51,408 nt of DNA from positions 4,133 to 55,540 of the forward strand of contig NW_019773688.1 in assembly GCF_001039355.2 (NCBI RefSeq). Reading direction: 5' to 3'. The notes under the pieces are model-generated. The model worked only from the letters and a program-made list of their open reading frames with translations, was not told the DNA's origin and did not search any database. Shown here in pieces: positions 23,501 through 38,000 of the stretch. The DNA comes from Lingula anatina (lineage: Eukaryota > Brachiopoda > Lingulata > Lingulida > Lingulidae). Every line of letters starts with the position of its first letter. Positions within the stretch are counted from its first letter, which is position 1. Position numbers and translations under genes: made by a program.

Positions 23501-26500
23501 CAAAAATACAACCTTACATTCCAATGACTATGGGATTTATATCCACAATTACCGTGGAAATCGAGAACAGTTAACCATTGATAGATGTAAGATCAGAAAT
23601 ACCAGGAACACATTGTTACAGTACAGTGTCCGGGAATACAACCCCAAAGATGTGGACATCCAGTTCTTGAATAACGAAATCACTGACAACAGAGGGACTG
23701 TACTTAACATCAGTGGTGGTGCTCTACATATGACAGTATCAGGGAATAACATCACAGACAATGAGTACAGCTCTGGGTCAATGACCTTATACCGGGGATA
23801 TGAAAAGACAATACAATTCATTAACAATGATATATCAGGTAACCATTACAGAAATATCATCGTCATGAATATGGAGAAAACATCCTATGATCTAAGCAAA
23901 ACACCAAATGTCGGACTGATAGGGAATATCATTGCTAACAACACTTATTCATCCGGCAACAGCGAACGTCGGCCATCACAGCCCCCAGTGGCAGCTGCAC
24001 TCGTTTTAAATGGTTATGGAAATGTCTGCGTTCAAAACAACACGCTTCAAAACCCGGGTCTAGAGGCAGAGGTGTATGTCAAGACTCGCTCTACAAAATG
24101 GACAGACACAATTGAAGCCAGGTACAACATGTGGGGATGTAAAAATACCCGTTGCGTTAGAAAACGTATATATGACGCACACAACGATATGTATCTACCG
24201 GAAGTGCGAGTGCTTCCATTTGTGCCAAGATCGAACGAGTTGGTGTACACTCCTGACGTCACAGAGGGACTTCCACAAGGAAACGTCCTTGGTGGGTGGC
24301 TGAACAAGTCCATCACATTAGAAGCAGCAGATTCCCCGTTCTATCTAAAAGAAGATTGGACTATTTTACCCGGTGTTGAAGTTTTCATTGAACCTGGTGT
24401 TTGGATTAAGCCAGCAAGGGACAAAGGGATCCTCGTTCTGGGACGGATAGTTGCCAGGGGAGAAAAGAGAGAAAGGGTTGCCTTTGGCTGTCAATACCAA
24501 ACAGCTAATTGCTCTTATTGGCAAGGATTGGTGTTTGCTTCAGATGACGTCAGCACTAGCCCTTCGGAATTGCTCTTTGTAGACATTTTTAATGCAGGTT
24601 ACAAAGGGAACACGTACGGCGCAGCTGTACAGTCTTTCACCCCCAGTATAATCATACAGAACTCACGAGTGATCCAGTCAAGGTTGAACGGTATAGAACT
24701 AATTGGACCAGTAGTGAAATCTTGCATCGTTAAACGAAACGAGTTCCTGAACAACAGAGGTGTTGGGATAAATGCTGTTGTGGCCTACCCAAGAAGTGCA
24801 CCACTCAATACTAGGGTCAAACAAGAATCTGTGGGATGGCCAAGTGACGTTTATGGGGTCGATGATATTTGCGAAAAAACTTACAAAATGCTCATTGTTA
24901 AGGACAGAACTGTGGTTTATTCAGACGGAAAGCAGCATGGAGGATATTATTTTAATTGCACGCGTGCAATACGTTCTGAACTTGGACAGAATATCACAAT
25001 CCAAATTTTACAGTTTAATTTGTACCGTTTTCAACTGGAAATATTCGAAGGATCGTCTCCTCTTCTCTCAAGGCGACTTCTTTTTGCTGACCAGACAAAC
25101 GATTCACTTCCTTCAGATGTTCCAATAAACAGTTCCAGTGTAACCATCCGGTTATATGGCTGGAACTGGGGCACATATGGTTGGCAAAGCATGGTCTTTG
25201 GTATCAAGATCTCCAGTGACACATCTATAGGTAATTACATGACCGTACATTAACACAAACAGGTACTAGTAACATGTCATTGTGATACTTGACGTTTTTA
25301 CAAAGACTTTATCGATAGGTTAGAGTTCTTAAGGATAAAGATTAAAATTACGGTACGTTAATATACATGTTTCATAATAAATACTATTTGGTTCGTCTTT
25401 CAGGGTCTATCGGCAACTTTGTCATCGAGGAAAACACTTTCTTTAACAATGGTCTGGGTGGAGTGAACATAACTACATTTGGACAGAGTAGGGATATAAA
25501 CATCAACAAAAACATATTCCACAGAAATGGACTTTCGACTTCCAATCGAGCTGAACATTCCAAAGCAGCTATTCAGCTTAATATCGCTGACACCAGTGCT
25601 ACAATAGCAAACAATTACATGGAAGAAAACCGGGGTGGCATCCACGCCAGGACTCACAGCGTATTCCAAAACAATAAGTTGAACGTTTGGAGCAACCAGA
25701 TTCTCTTTACAACCCAGCAAGAGAGCATTCAGGTGGTAGAAGTAGAGGACGGCCCTCACACACAGCAGTGCAGTATAGATGGGAATGTGATACAACACGG
25801 ACAGGGAGATGGGTACAGTGATGTCCTCCACCTGGAGGGTGTGTCTGGAACCGTCACAAACAACTACATCTACAACAACACGGCTCTACATGTGATGTGG
25901 TGGACCACACCAGCCAATAGGAACATAAGTGACGTCACCACTGACAACATCATATACTACAATATTGCAAGAGATGCAAACAACATGGCGGCCATAGTTG
26001 CTGGTGGCTCATCATCGTTTCTCCATGACAACGTCTTCCAAAACCCTACATTTAAATTCGAGATGACAAGTGAAGGGTCCTCTTCAACTGTAAATGCCTC
26101 TTCCAACTGGTGGGGTCTGACAGAGCATGCGCAGATCAAGCAGAGACTACGAGACAGGGGCACGGGGTTCCCATACCCCGAGGTCTCCATACACCCAATC
26201 ATTGATTCCATGTCTTCTTATCAAACAGGTAAGAAAGTTTTCAACACTAACACCCGTGTGGCATAAACAAGTCATATTTGCATTTTTTTACTTTTAATTT
26301 GTTATATCGTGATATCTGTTGGTTATTTTAAATCAAAATGATCCCATACCTTAATAATGTAATTTCACCATTGTATTTCTTGAATTACCTTTTGTATATA
26401 TTGCTAGGATAAAAATAATAATACATTTATAATAATAATAACAACTATTAAATGAAAACAAATCAACCAAAAGTTTGAAGTTGAACAGATAAAAGGATTA

Positions 26501-29500
26501 GGATTAATTTTACAAAATAAAATATTTACATAAAAGATATACAAAAGCTAAGCTTCCAAAGGCCTGATTATCACTGGCAATATCTTACGATTTTTGTTTA
26601 TATTGTTATATTTCAGGGCCCAGTGTTTTCCCTGCTGATTACCCCCGTCAGATAACAAAGTGTCCCGTAGGGCAGTTCATTCCCGACTCCAGAGTTTGTC
26701 GGCGGTATTACAGCTGCACTGAAGGTGAAGTTATTCCCAAGATGTGCCCAAACCACCTTGTCTGGAATTCAGAAACACAGGAGTGTGGCAGAGACGGCTG
26801 TGAGCCACAGGAAGCTTCTGGTAGGTGGTTTGGTACTCGGCTACAGTGAATACAAAAATGCACACAATGAACTTCGTTTTGAACGTAATTTGATAAACCA
26901 TATGTGCTTTGCCCTAAGGGTATTTATAAACCAAATATCTATCTGGTAAATCTAAAACAAGCAGAACTGGTTTCATGGTAAATCATTTTGGGCAACTGCT
27001 GATGATACAGAATTTATCTGTTCCAGATTCGTGCCCTCTTGGGTGGCTGCAGAATAAGATGGTGTGTTACTTGTACTTCGGGGGAGCACAAAACTTCACT
27101 CAAGCTCTGGCTTCTTGTGAGGTATTCAATTGACATTTATTTATCAAGTCGTTATTCTGTCTAAATAATGCTTGCAGGGATAAATGTTGTATTGAGAGAG
27201 GGATATAGCAAATATTTGATGAAGTTTGTGAGATGACATTATTGATTGCTTACATATATTTCCACTACTTTGTTCAAGGGTCAATACAGTATGTTGGTCA
27301 ATCTTGCTACGAAGTCTGAGCGTGCCTTTGCAATTAGTATACTACGGTCACGAGCGGTGGGAGAGCGCAGTTTTGGCATATGGATTGAGACGTGGGATAA
27401 GGTATGGCATTTTGTGTTCTACCATCCGGTTTTGAATAGAAAAGAATGACACTGACAAATGAAATGCAGACAGAACAAGAGGTTAACAATATCAGTGTGT
27501 AGTATGTGGCATGTTACGCTGTTAGCATACATGTTAAATAACTAATACATACATACATACATGGGACAAACGGTAGTGAGGTTTGGATTTTATGGCACAG
27601 TTTTTATAATTTTATTTTTCGATTTGCCTAATCGCATACATGTATCTTTGTAACGGTTTCCAGGAGGACGGAAAATGCCCATTGTTCAATTTGTCAAGTA
27701 TTGACGGCAATGCACATATCTACAAAGATGATTGTTTCAGTCTTTCTTCGTATATTTGTAAACGGTCGGCAGGTAATAATTTTACTGCATACTATCAAAA
27801 GTGACATTACCTAATTTAGAAATGTAAATAAGGGACTATCCATGCTCATACTAACCGCTCGTGTTTGAAGGACGCTTCCTTATTTTATTGTTCCTTAATC
27901 TCCACTGTATTTTTCATTGTATTTACAAAGTTTCTCCTCATTCCCTATCCCCATCGTTATACAGCATTGTCCTTCTATATGTGCCATAGTTAACGAGTGT
28001 CCCAATGGCTGCACCTACAATGGACGTTGTGGTAAAGATAAACGATGTCACTGTAACCGAGGCTGGGAAGGAAAGGACTGCTCCGTGTACCACTGTAGAG
28101 ACAGGAACAAGTGTGGACAGTACGGGACATGTGTGGGACCAAACCAGTGCAGGTGTCAGCCTGGCTGGCAGGTAAACCCTTCATTGGATACCAGGTAGTC
28201 TCGATGGTGTTACGTACATTGAATTTGGTAGTAGAAAATCTTGAATAGATTAACCAAGCAATATTGTTGTGCACAATATCAGATGTTCGGTCCTAATTTG
28301 ACGACAATACGATGATGCATACAAAATGGGCTAAATAGCTGCGCACTCATTTCAAAATGCCTTTATCAGTTCATCTTATATCTTATCATTGACAACACAG
28401 ATTTCAATTGCATGATGCTTATTGGTTCATAGGGCCGCGCCTGCTCAGTAAGCTACTGCCCAGTGTACAGCACGTGTAGGTCATGTACTGAACAGCCCGG
28501 ATGTGGGTGGTGTGACCACAAACAAAGATGTCTGCCAGGCCACGAGTCTCAGCCGTGGAGTGAGCAATGTGGAACATGGTTCTATCACGACTGTTTCTCT
28601 GTAGACACACACATGGGATGTTCTAGTCAAATTGAGGTATTTGGTTTAAAGCAAGCTTTTATGATACGTTTGTTATTACAATATATATGCTATTACCAAT
28701 CTGCAAATGATTTTAATCGTATGAAAATGAATTTGTGGGGTGTAAAAGTCCCAGTTAGGTGCCAAATGTAAAATTAAAAACAAATTAAACAAAACTGAAA
28801 TCTGATACAGTATTAGTTAAATGGATTGTATGGTACTGTACTCCAGCTGTTTCTGCTACCACACAATGTCGATTCCAATTGATTCGAAAATAATATGTTC
28901 CAAAATATACTCTTCGTGTGAAAAAAATCGATAATGGCTTATATCAACATCATCTCGTTTTTGACATAATGCTGTATATTTAATGTATTCAGTATATTGG
29001 CTGTGACTACCGCCAGTGTAACTCCACCATACGGTATTCCAATGATGAGCTCTGTCACAGGTGTAGAGACGTGGAGGCCTGCTTCAGTGACGATGTGAGT
29101 CAGAGTATATATAATATAAATAAATATAAATAAAATAATAAGAACAATAAACCATTTATGGACCCGCAATCTGTTTCACATTATATTGAGCGCCACCATA
29201 ATGCTTCCGTAAAGTACTTGTGTAAATGTGTTAATGCCATTAAGTCATATTTTTCTTGTAAGTAAACAATGGTGACTGTTCTATACAAAGACATATGGGC
29301 CTATAATATATGTGTTTCTTCATATTTAATAACCGTATGCAAACCATTCACCAATAAACAAGTAGACTATTAAAGTCTTCGTGTCTAATCCTTCTGCAAA
29401 ATACCTTAGGAAATATGTTTTCTTGCATATTACACCGGTTAGATCTCATATAGCTGCCGTCAATGGGACATGAGGAAATGCCCAAATGGCCTAGTGCGAC

Positions 29501-32041
29501 CGGTCTATAACCATGGTAACCGAGCCGTAGATACGACCTTGCACGCACACGTGAAGGTCATTAAGCCTGACAGTGCAGAGTTTTATGTGTGCCCTATATT
29601 AAACACGGAACAAAGAGGTGAGCATCCATGTATGATATCTGTCATGTTTATGAATTATTGAAATATGATGCAAAGTGGAATACGAGATATTTCATTATAT
29701 GCCTTTTATGTGTTCTATCAAAAGTTTGCAAGTCTGTAAGTGCATTTTGTTGAAAATAGCGTCGTGTTACTGCAATACGTGTGACGAATGTGACAAATAT
29801 TAAAAATATAAGCAAAGTTATCGATAACATTTATATATAATTATTAAAAAGCCTGATGCCTTTTACTACAAATGCATTACTGTACCAAAGGTTAACCCAC
29901 AGTTCATCATAAAGATACAGGTATTCCGGTGGGCATGCTGATCCTATTCAAGTTACGCTTCAATATCCACTTTCGCACGCAATTGAATTGAAATTTTAAA
30001 CGCATGCTGATTTCTGTTTGCATGTATCTGAATAATATTTGACAGGTCACTCCATTCTTGTGACCAGAGACAAGGTCAAGTATCCCAGGTCCAGAGATTT
30101 TGTCATTGTCAGCAAGCAAGCCGGAGGAATCATGCATAAAGTGTACGCAACTCAAGAAAGCGGTGAGTTTATTATACTTCATGTAATACTATTTTTCAAC
30201 CAACGAAACAATTTATGGAAATACACCTGGCTAGTTGCACGACGTCAAATACTTTTTGACGTAACTTATGGCGTTTCAAGTGACGTTATGTCAGTAGTGT
30301 TCTCTAGTTCCGTGATATTTTCAATACATTAATATCTCCATGATTCATTATACACCACTACGCGTGCATCGTAGTATTATAGAAAATAACCCCACAAACG
30401 AAATTTGTGCAAAATTGTTTGAAAATAATAACTTTTGCTGACTCGTCACATCATTGTTGTTAGGATGATGAGTCTTATTTAATATTTCATATTTAATTTT
30501 TATCCCTAAGGCCATAGCATTTAATACAGGCAACAATTTGCTACATTGTTATTATTGTTTAAATTATTAGGATAGTGAGTTTATATAATAAAAGCGGCCT
30601 TGTTTGGCCAAATCACGAACAACCGATAGTCTTTATTACCTTCTCTTTTGACAGAGACTATGCAAGTTTGTGGTGCACTGGGATGGAGGAGACATAAATG
30701 TTTTTATCAGCTATGACAATTGTTTTCTTCAGGAACATACCGATATTTTGCTGCTGTAAGGGCCTCGTTGGAAGATGTCATCCAGTATGCCAACTTTAAC
30801 CAAACAGTTCCCGTCCGTTCCCTCATGGTTGATAGGACGCTAGAGCACGTGCCGGAGGAACGCATTTTTAAAATTGCCTATGCGTGGGAAGGGGCAGCCA
30901 TTAGAGGTTCCTTAGTTCACGTGATAAAAGGTGAAGTTCTGATTTTAAATTCCCCCCCCCCCCCCAAATATTTATAAACAATAAATACAAATGGTTGAAT
31001 TACAAAGTGAAAGGTTTACTTCTATAAAGTATTTACCCTACACTACAGGAAGTAGCGTACGTTTTCATTTGATAAATATGTGAACCACAGCTGATAAAAA
31101 TATCTCATTTCTCATTTCAGATGATGATGTTTTTAAATGTCTTGGTCATTGGTACAATGTGACCATAAGACCCGTGGCGTCTCAGTACATTTTGCTACGA
31201 CAGAGTATGTCAAATCACATTAATGTTGGCGATGTGGTAGTCGGCGGGGAAAGTCAGGGCTTCCTCGAGGACTTAGAGGATATTGTAACAGAATCTGAGT
31301 CTGTGACGTATCACGCCAAAGTGAAGACGTGCAGTCAGGCTATGTCTTTTAGGTGAGTGGTATTTGTATACTACATGTACTTGCTGTTCTACATCTTAGT
31401 TACTTCAAAACGTGACATACATTATATTATGTGTAGTGCGTCATATTAAATTCCCAGTGCCGGTCGAACTGTACATGATATTTTTGGTTACGACAACTCT
31501 GTGCCGTCTCTTTGCAATATTAATACTGACACGGCAATATTAATTTTTGCTAATAATTGGTTGACAGTAGGACGTAAAACATATTTAAATTTGAAAAGAA
31601 ATATTCATTGTAAAATATCAAAGGTAATTTCACTGTACATTTTTAATGTGTTCGTACATGCTTGTAACCGAGTATCACAAAAAACATCTACTGCATCTCA
31701 GAAGTATCAGCATTATTCCTGTACATACATACTCACCAACGTGACAGTGTGAGTAAAATGACCCAAGAATACTGTTGAGCGGGTGATTTATATTTCCCGC
31801 TCACGTGACTAACAAAGCTCACGTGACTGCCAAAAGGGCGGGAATGCTTTCGTAATAATGTTTAACCCTATTACACATGCCCCCCCCCCCAAAAAAAAAA
31901 ATATATATATATGATGGCGTCCCGCCATTCACAATCATATTTACAAAATATGCACACGGAAGTAAATTAAATGACAAAAATACATTACATTAAAAAATAC
32001 AAATTATCCACATTACATTAGCAATTTATACTTGTGAGCGT

Positions 32042-32078
<37 letters not shown>

Positions 32079-35000
32079 GCCACGCACAAGCAACCTTTAC
32101 ATTAAGGAAACGCGACTGAATACGCAACTTATAAGAAAAGACAAAACTACTAATGCAATCTTTTACTTTTTTATTTCCTCTGACTAAAACATTAAAATAT
32201 CTTAAAATCACATTTTCTCAACTTTACACAACTTTGCCAACAATTCAAATATCGTTTGACTAGCACAGATGAATTCCCCATACACTCCTACCAGTGCATT
32301 CACAGAGCTAGGATGCTCTGTTGCGACTTGTGAGAAAACATAATTCCCCTCCTCCATCCATTGAGGACTCGCGTCTTTCGGCATTTTTTTTTTTTGGGGG
32401 GGGGGGGGAGGAGTGTAGTGGCTGGCCGCTTAATGTTTAACCCTATTACATGCACATACTTTTATACTTAGTATTTTTATGGAGAAAAGGGCATAACATC
32501 TGGCGCACTCGATGTGTTTTCTAGTCTCATTGCTGTTTCTCCTGTCTCCACATCTAACACTATGTACTGCCATGGCGGAGAACAAAATGACAGAAGCCTG
32601 CACATTAGTGAGTCTGTGAATCAAGAGACGGCGCCACCAGTCGTAGGTGACGTCATTCCAGGACGTACATCTGGCGCCTTTCTCGGTCAGGTAAACTGAT
32701 GACTTGACTGGTATATCATATCACCATTTGACTCTGCAGCATATACATGTAGAATATAGCATTGCGTAACAAGGCAAAATGAACCGATTTTGATATTGAG
32801 CATATAACATTAAAACTATATAATGCATAATTGTTCCACCTTTTGACTTTGTCTTTTGTAGAATAACAATATGAAGATGTAGATGTAGGTGGATGTTAAG
32901 CATTCCATAATCTACATGAGCTTCATGCGAGACATCTATTTCTGTTCAGGTTATTTCAAGGTTTGAGAAAGGGGGCTACGTTTTCCTGGAGTGTATCCCC
33001 ATCCAGGACTTAAACAAAGACACGGTGCTGACGTCTGCTCCCTACACAGCTTTCCACCCCGACAGACGACTGAACAACGAAATATCCACTGATGGAATAT
33101 TTACATCACTGAAACAGGAGGCGGTGTTTGAGGTAATTACATGTACCTGCGGTGCCAACTTGCATGTTGTTTCTGCATGTGTTGAATACAATGGTTATTA
33201 CAAATATTGTAGCTTGTCGTTAAACTAAATCATGATATGGAAAACGTAACGGTAAATACTTAGCTACCGATGCAGCGACCAAATAATACAATGGATTTAA
33301 TTACATATTGTGTTTTATTAAGGCTACGTACTTAATACTTATACACACGAAACACAAATATTCTGGAATACATAAATGCACACGGTACTCCACCCCCCCC
33401 CCCCTTTGCTTTGCATGCACTCCCTCCCCCCTTCGCTTTGAACAAGTCCTTTCTCCCTTAAGTATATCGCAGTGTATAAGACTAACATTTACCTTTGTAT
33501 ATAGACAACCTCAGCGTTAAGAAATCAGCTGTCAGTTGACATGAATATAGTGGTGACAGCAGGACTGCAACTCCATCTACAGTCCACTGTTCCTAAAGCA
33601 CAGAAGATAGGGATCCGACTGGATGCAACCATTGACTACAATATGAACAACAGTTATGAGGCATTGGTCAGGTGTGAATGGTCCAGTTATTTACATTCTT
33701 AACGTAAACAATGTGAACACCACGAAGTTGTAGATTGTTGAATAAAAGTCATGACTTGCTGTTTTTGTAATTTCATTGTTTGCAACCATTATTATAATCA
33801 CTACAAGCAAGGAAAACGTACTTGCTACAAGCATTGGCTGCCCATTAAGGAAATATTACAGTTTGGCCATTTTACAATTGCAACATACAGTGCATGTACA
33901 ACTATTCTTAGGTAGTCTGTATGCTGTTTTAAACTTGTGCGTTTCTTTTATTTACAGATACATCGAAGTCAACGAAGATCATTATCTTGTATCTAAACGT
34001 ACATCTCTTGGTGTGCACTGCTTGGCTATCTCACAAGACGTCTGCTTGCCTCTTAATATCGCTCTCCTCAACATGAAGTACAGTTTTACGGCAGCATTCC
34101 AGGTAAGTGGGAAGCAGTAACACCGACCAAAAACGGTTTAACTGTACCGGTGGTCTGTTGAGGTCGCCTGTTTGAGAGGAAGACTAGAGTCCTTCGCCTT
34201 CGTCCTTCGCCTTATTTTCGCAGTTTATAACACCTATAAATCAGACCCATTATAAGACCCGATCACCCACAGTGAAGTCATAGTGTTCTGTTGTTCCTGC
34301 AATCCCCAGCTGCCTATGTGTATGTGTTTGTGTTTTTTTTAATCCTGAAACTCGCCCAAATTTCAGGGCACCGGCACATTGCGATATCATTCCCGAGGAC
34401 GAGTCCGGCAAACTCTCGGTGCAACTTGGAGATATGGAGCCGGCGGGGAGCACTTTCCCAGAGCTGCTGTAAGTTTCAGTTCGCTGGGCATTATTATATA
34501 TATATTTATGTATTTGCAACTTATTTGAAACTTTCGGTTTACTGCATTTTAACCAGAATTTGTTCTTAGCGAAAAAGAAAGAATCCCCCGCATCATTAGC
34601 TGCTGCCAGTCTATCCAAAGGCACCCACTTTTGCTGTAAGGTGCGGATGTATGGTTCTATTATTGATGTTCGTAGTGAACGCTCTACTCACATTATTTGT
34701 CTATTCAGTTCAACCACTGTACCATTGGTATTTTCATTGTTCTAAGGAGTGTAATATTTAAGCGGGTTTTCTGTACTTTATTAATAAAATCATTTATAGT
34801 AGTAGATATTCATACAAGTTATCAAAGAATTAACATGTTAGGAGTACACATTTAAAAGACAATAAATTCCAATTTAATTCTGAATATAGTTGTGATTATG
34901 GCTTTCAGATATTAAATTGTGTTCTGGAAATTACTGTTTCTGTGTAATACAGACAACCTGATGAGTTGATTCTGATATAAAAAGTAATGAGCTTTGAGTG

Positions 35001-38000
35001 AGAACAGAGTTATGCGCCACTGTAGCTAAAATTGAATTGAAGCATCTGTTTTTCCAGGTGACTGACGTGACACATGATGTAGATCACGCAGATGACATGG
35101 GCAATGTTCATCTAATCGTTGCCATAGAACCAGCGTTGTACGTGCAGTTTCCAAGTGCCTCGGATACCATAGTTCACGACCTCGTCAACCCTTCGCTCCT
35201 TCTCCGTTTTCTAAAGAATTTGATAGGTAAGTCCTATTCCACAGTCCTAGTGTTCCAATACGGCAGTGACATGTTTCTGCATTTCGCTTTATGCCCCCTG
35301 GTAATATTGGTGTCTGTACCGCAGGTGGGACTGCATAATGAAGCCATCAGCAAACAGGGCACAGAACACCAGCAAAGCATACTTGTATGTACACATATAG
35401 CACGGCCGAAGACCTATGCCTTGGCACATTTGCTTACGTTGTTTTGTAAATTTACTGCTGGAATTGGTATGTAGTATTGTAAAAATTTCGTTAGCATTAT
35501 CCTTTCAGAAACGACTATACGCATGCTAAAGACTCTTAAGCGATGGCTGTTTAATTAGAGTATTGCAGTGTAGTAGAAGACATATGTAGGTGGTGTCATG
35601 CACGTACGTGAATGTGTGAATATTTAGGGTTTGGGTGCAGGAAACATGTCATTGTTGTTTCAGACCCCGATGTTGTCAGCCAGTCAGAAACTGTCACGTA
35701 CACGTCTACAGCCCCTATCACGGACGGCTTGAACATCACCACGTGTTCTAAGATCTGTTCCGGGCGTGAGGGCGTGCACCTTGTGGTCCACAAAGCGGGA
35801 CCGGGGTACAGAAAAGACGCTGGGTTTCTTCGTTTAGAAGCGTCATATTCGATTTTCACAAGCCTTGAAGAATATGTGCTTGTTCCTGATTCTATAAAAG
35901 CTTCTGCGTAAGTGTGTGAACCGTTGTGTTTGACATCTTCGTATCCGATGTGTGTATTACGTATTTCAGATCAAGCACCAACAGTTAGGTGTTTCAATAC
36001 CAAGGTGCATTACCATACAGTTATAGAAAAATTAACTAAGAACGTCAGCTTAACAATTCATTAGAACTTAAAGTGTGTCTTTATTTTACAAAATTTAGGT
36101 ATATTCATTAAGGGCATTGAATGGTGATCATTAAGAAATACATTTTAACCGACATTACAGGCACTGTAGGCCAGCTACGGTAGCCACCACGTGTCCTGTT
36201 GGACCCGGTACCTGCCTATGTCCTGATGGAAGCAGTAGTATTGAGGTGATTTGTGTCATTTGTGTTTTGATTGCCCTAACAATCCTGGTACTAATAAGTT
36301 TATGTGTTGCAGGACATTTTCTATTGCTTCATACGTTTCTAAGTCCCATTAGTCTTTCAACATCAAAACGTGAGTGATCAAACTTCATGGCCGAGCAATC
36401 AAATAGGCCTACAACATTTACAGATTTAAGTCGATGGCAAATTTTTGTAATATAAATATGAAAGTCATATTAAGATATGGAACCAATTGTTAATATTTGG
36501 TTATGATTGACAGCATAACCACAGTTGCCAGTGTGACAAGTGCCCGGATGGTAAAACTAAAAAGGTGATCACTGATGACCCTTCTCAGCCTGCGTGTCCA
36601 TGTCACTGTGCGGACGGTTGGCCACGGGAGATGAACGCAGACGGCACGTGTGAGGTGCGGTACATGTAAATATTCACAAAATAAATTATGGTGTATTTGT
36701 GAAAATTTTCATGAAGGTTTTAAGTAAAAAATTAATCGAATTATTTCTATGCGCAGTACAATCCAGACATCATTGTTATCACTTTGATTATGTTTTAAAA
36801 TAATGGAACCAAGGCAAAACGTTAATATTTCAGTGAATTTTTGTGTACAACTTTAACTGACTTAATGCTTTTGACATCCGTATATCAATCGATCTTGAAA
36901 CCATATTTTTTCTGTTATTATATTTCTGCCCAGTTTATCAATGTGTATATTTCTAGTGTGGCTGTGAGTGTCCAAATGGCGGTTATGGTACCGTTAAACC
37001 TGATGGTGGCTGTCATTGTTCATGTGAATGTAAAAACTGCCAGAACTCGGTTATAACTAGTGACGGTACGTGTTACTGTCCGAATGATATGTGAGTATAC
37101 TGCACCCCACGTAGAAGCACAGACAGGTATATACTTATATTGGTAAACGTGGACACCTGTTATATTCTGTAATTTATCAAATATGCTTGTAATGAGGGAA
37201 CTATTTACAGTTATGTGCTATAAGTTTCTGAAATATTGAAGTCATCTGATTTGAATGACTTTTTTCGCCTCTACAGCTGCCCGGTGTGTGACTCTGCCTA
37301 CGAGCCCGTGTGGGAAGACTGTCGCTGTGTTTGTCGTGAGAAGACCCAGTGTGGACTGTACCCTGCCTGTGTACGAGGTCGACGTGGAGAGCAATGTGGC
37401 CAGCCGGACTGTGAGCCATGCAGTTTACAGACGGACAACGGGTTGCAAGGTGAATCGCGCCAAATTTAAGTGTAAATGCACCATAGCCTGGCTTGAATTT
37501 ACATAGCAAAATAGACATTTATTTTCAATTTGTTATTTTGTACAAATGTTTTCCTTTAAATTATTTATTATAATATATATCCTTCATTATTTGGTTGTGT
37601 CTTATGCCTGCTAAATGTTCTATAAACTAGCCACTAAATTCATACAAACAGTCGTTGGTAGGATCTTTACATTACAAACACCCCTATTGTGTTTCAGAAT
37701 GTTTCGGCAATGGTATTTGCACCCCTCAGTCGTACTTCTGTAGCTCCAGGTGTGTGTGTTCCCGATTCTGGGCCGGCGTCTGTTGTAATGTCAGAGTACC
37801 CAGAAACGTTGGAGGTGATCCTCACTTACAGACAGCAGATGGTGGGTGAACATCGTCAACATTTTTCATCGAATTTAACTCACTTTATCTTTAGACATGT
37901 TTTTCAAAATGTTTGGAAAGACGTAATATACTGCAGCTCTTCGAATCACGTGTGTAACATACGTGTATATTTTAGAGTATTAATATAATTTTTCTTTGCA

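Noticed and set aside
27931-27989. Exon 12 starting at the AG before 27931 or 27965
   Set aside because: Joined in phase 1 to exon 11 neither start continues the EGF reading frame (27965 soon meets a TAA); the AG at 27988-27989 keeps the frame into NECPNGC.
29618-30045. Possible border between two genes (bark core and a VWD/EGF/cadherin gene)
   Set aside because: Exons 15 and 16 join in matching phase 1 with good GT-AG sites. There is no signal peptide start at exon 16 and no transmembrane end at exon 15.
34998-35474. 158-residue open frame
   Set aside because: Only 35058-35226 is exon 23; both ends are intron sequence read through by chance.
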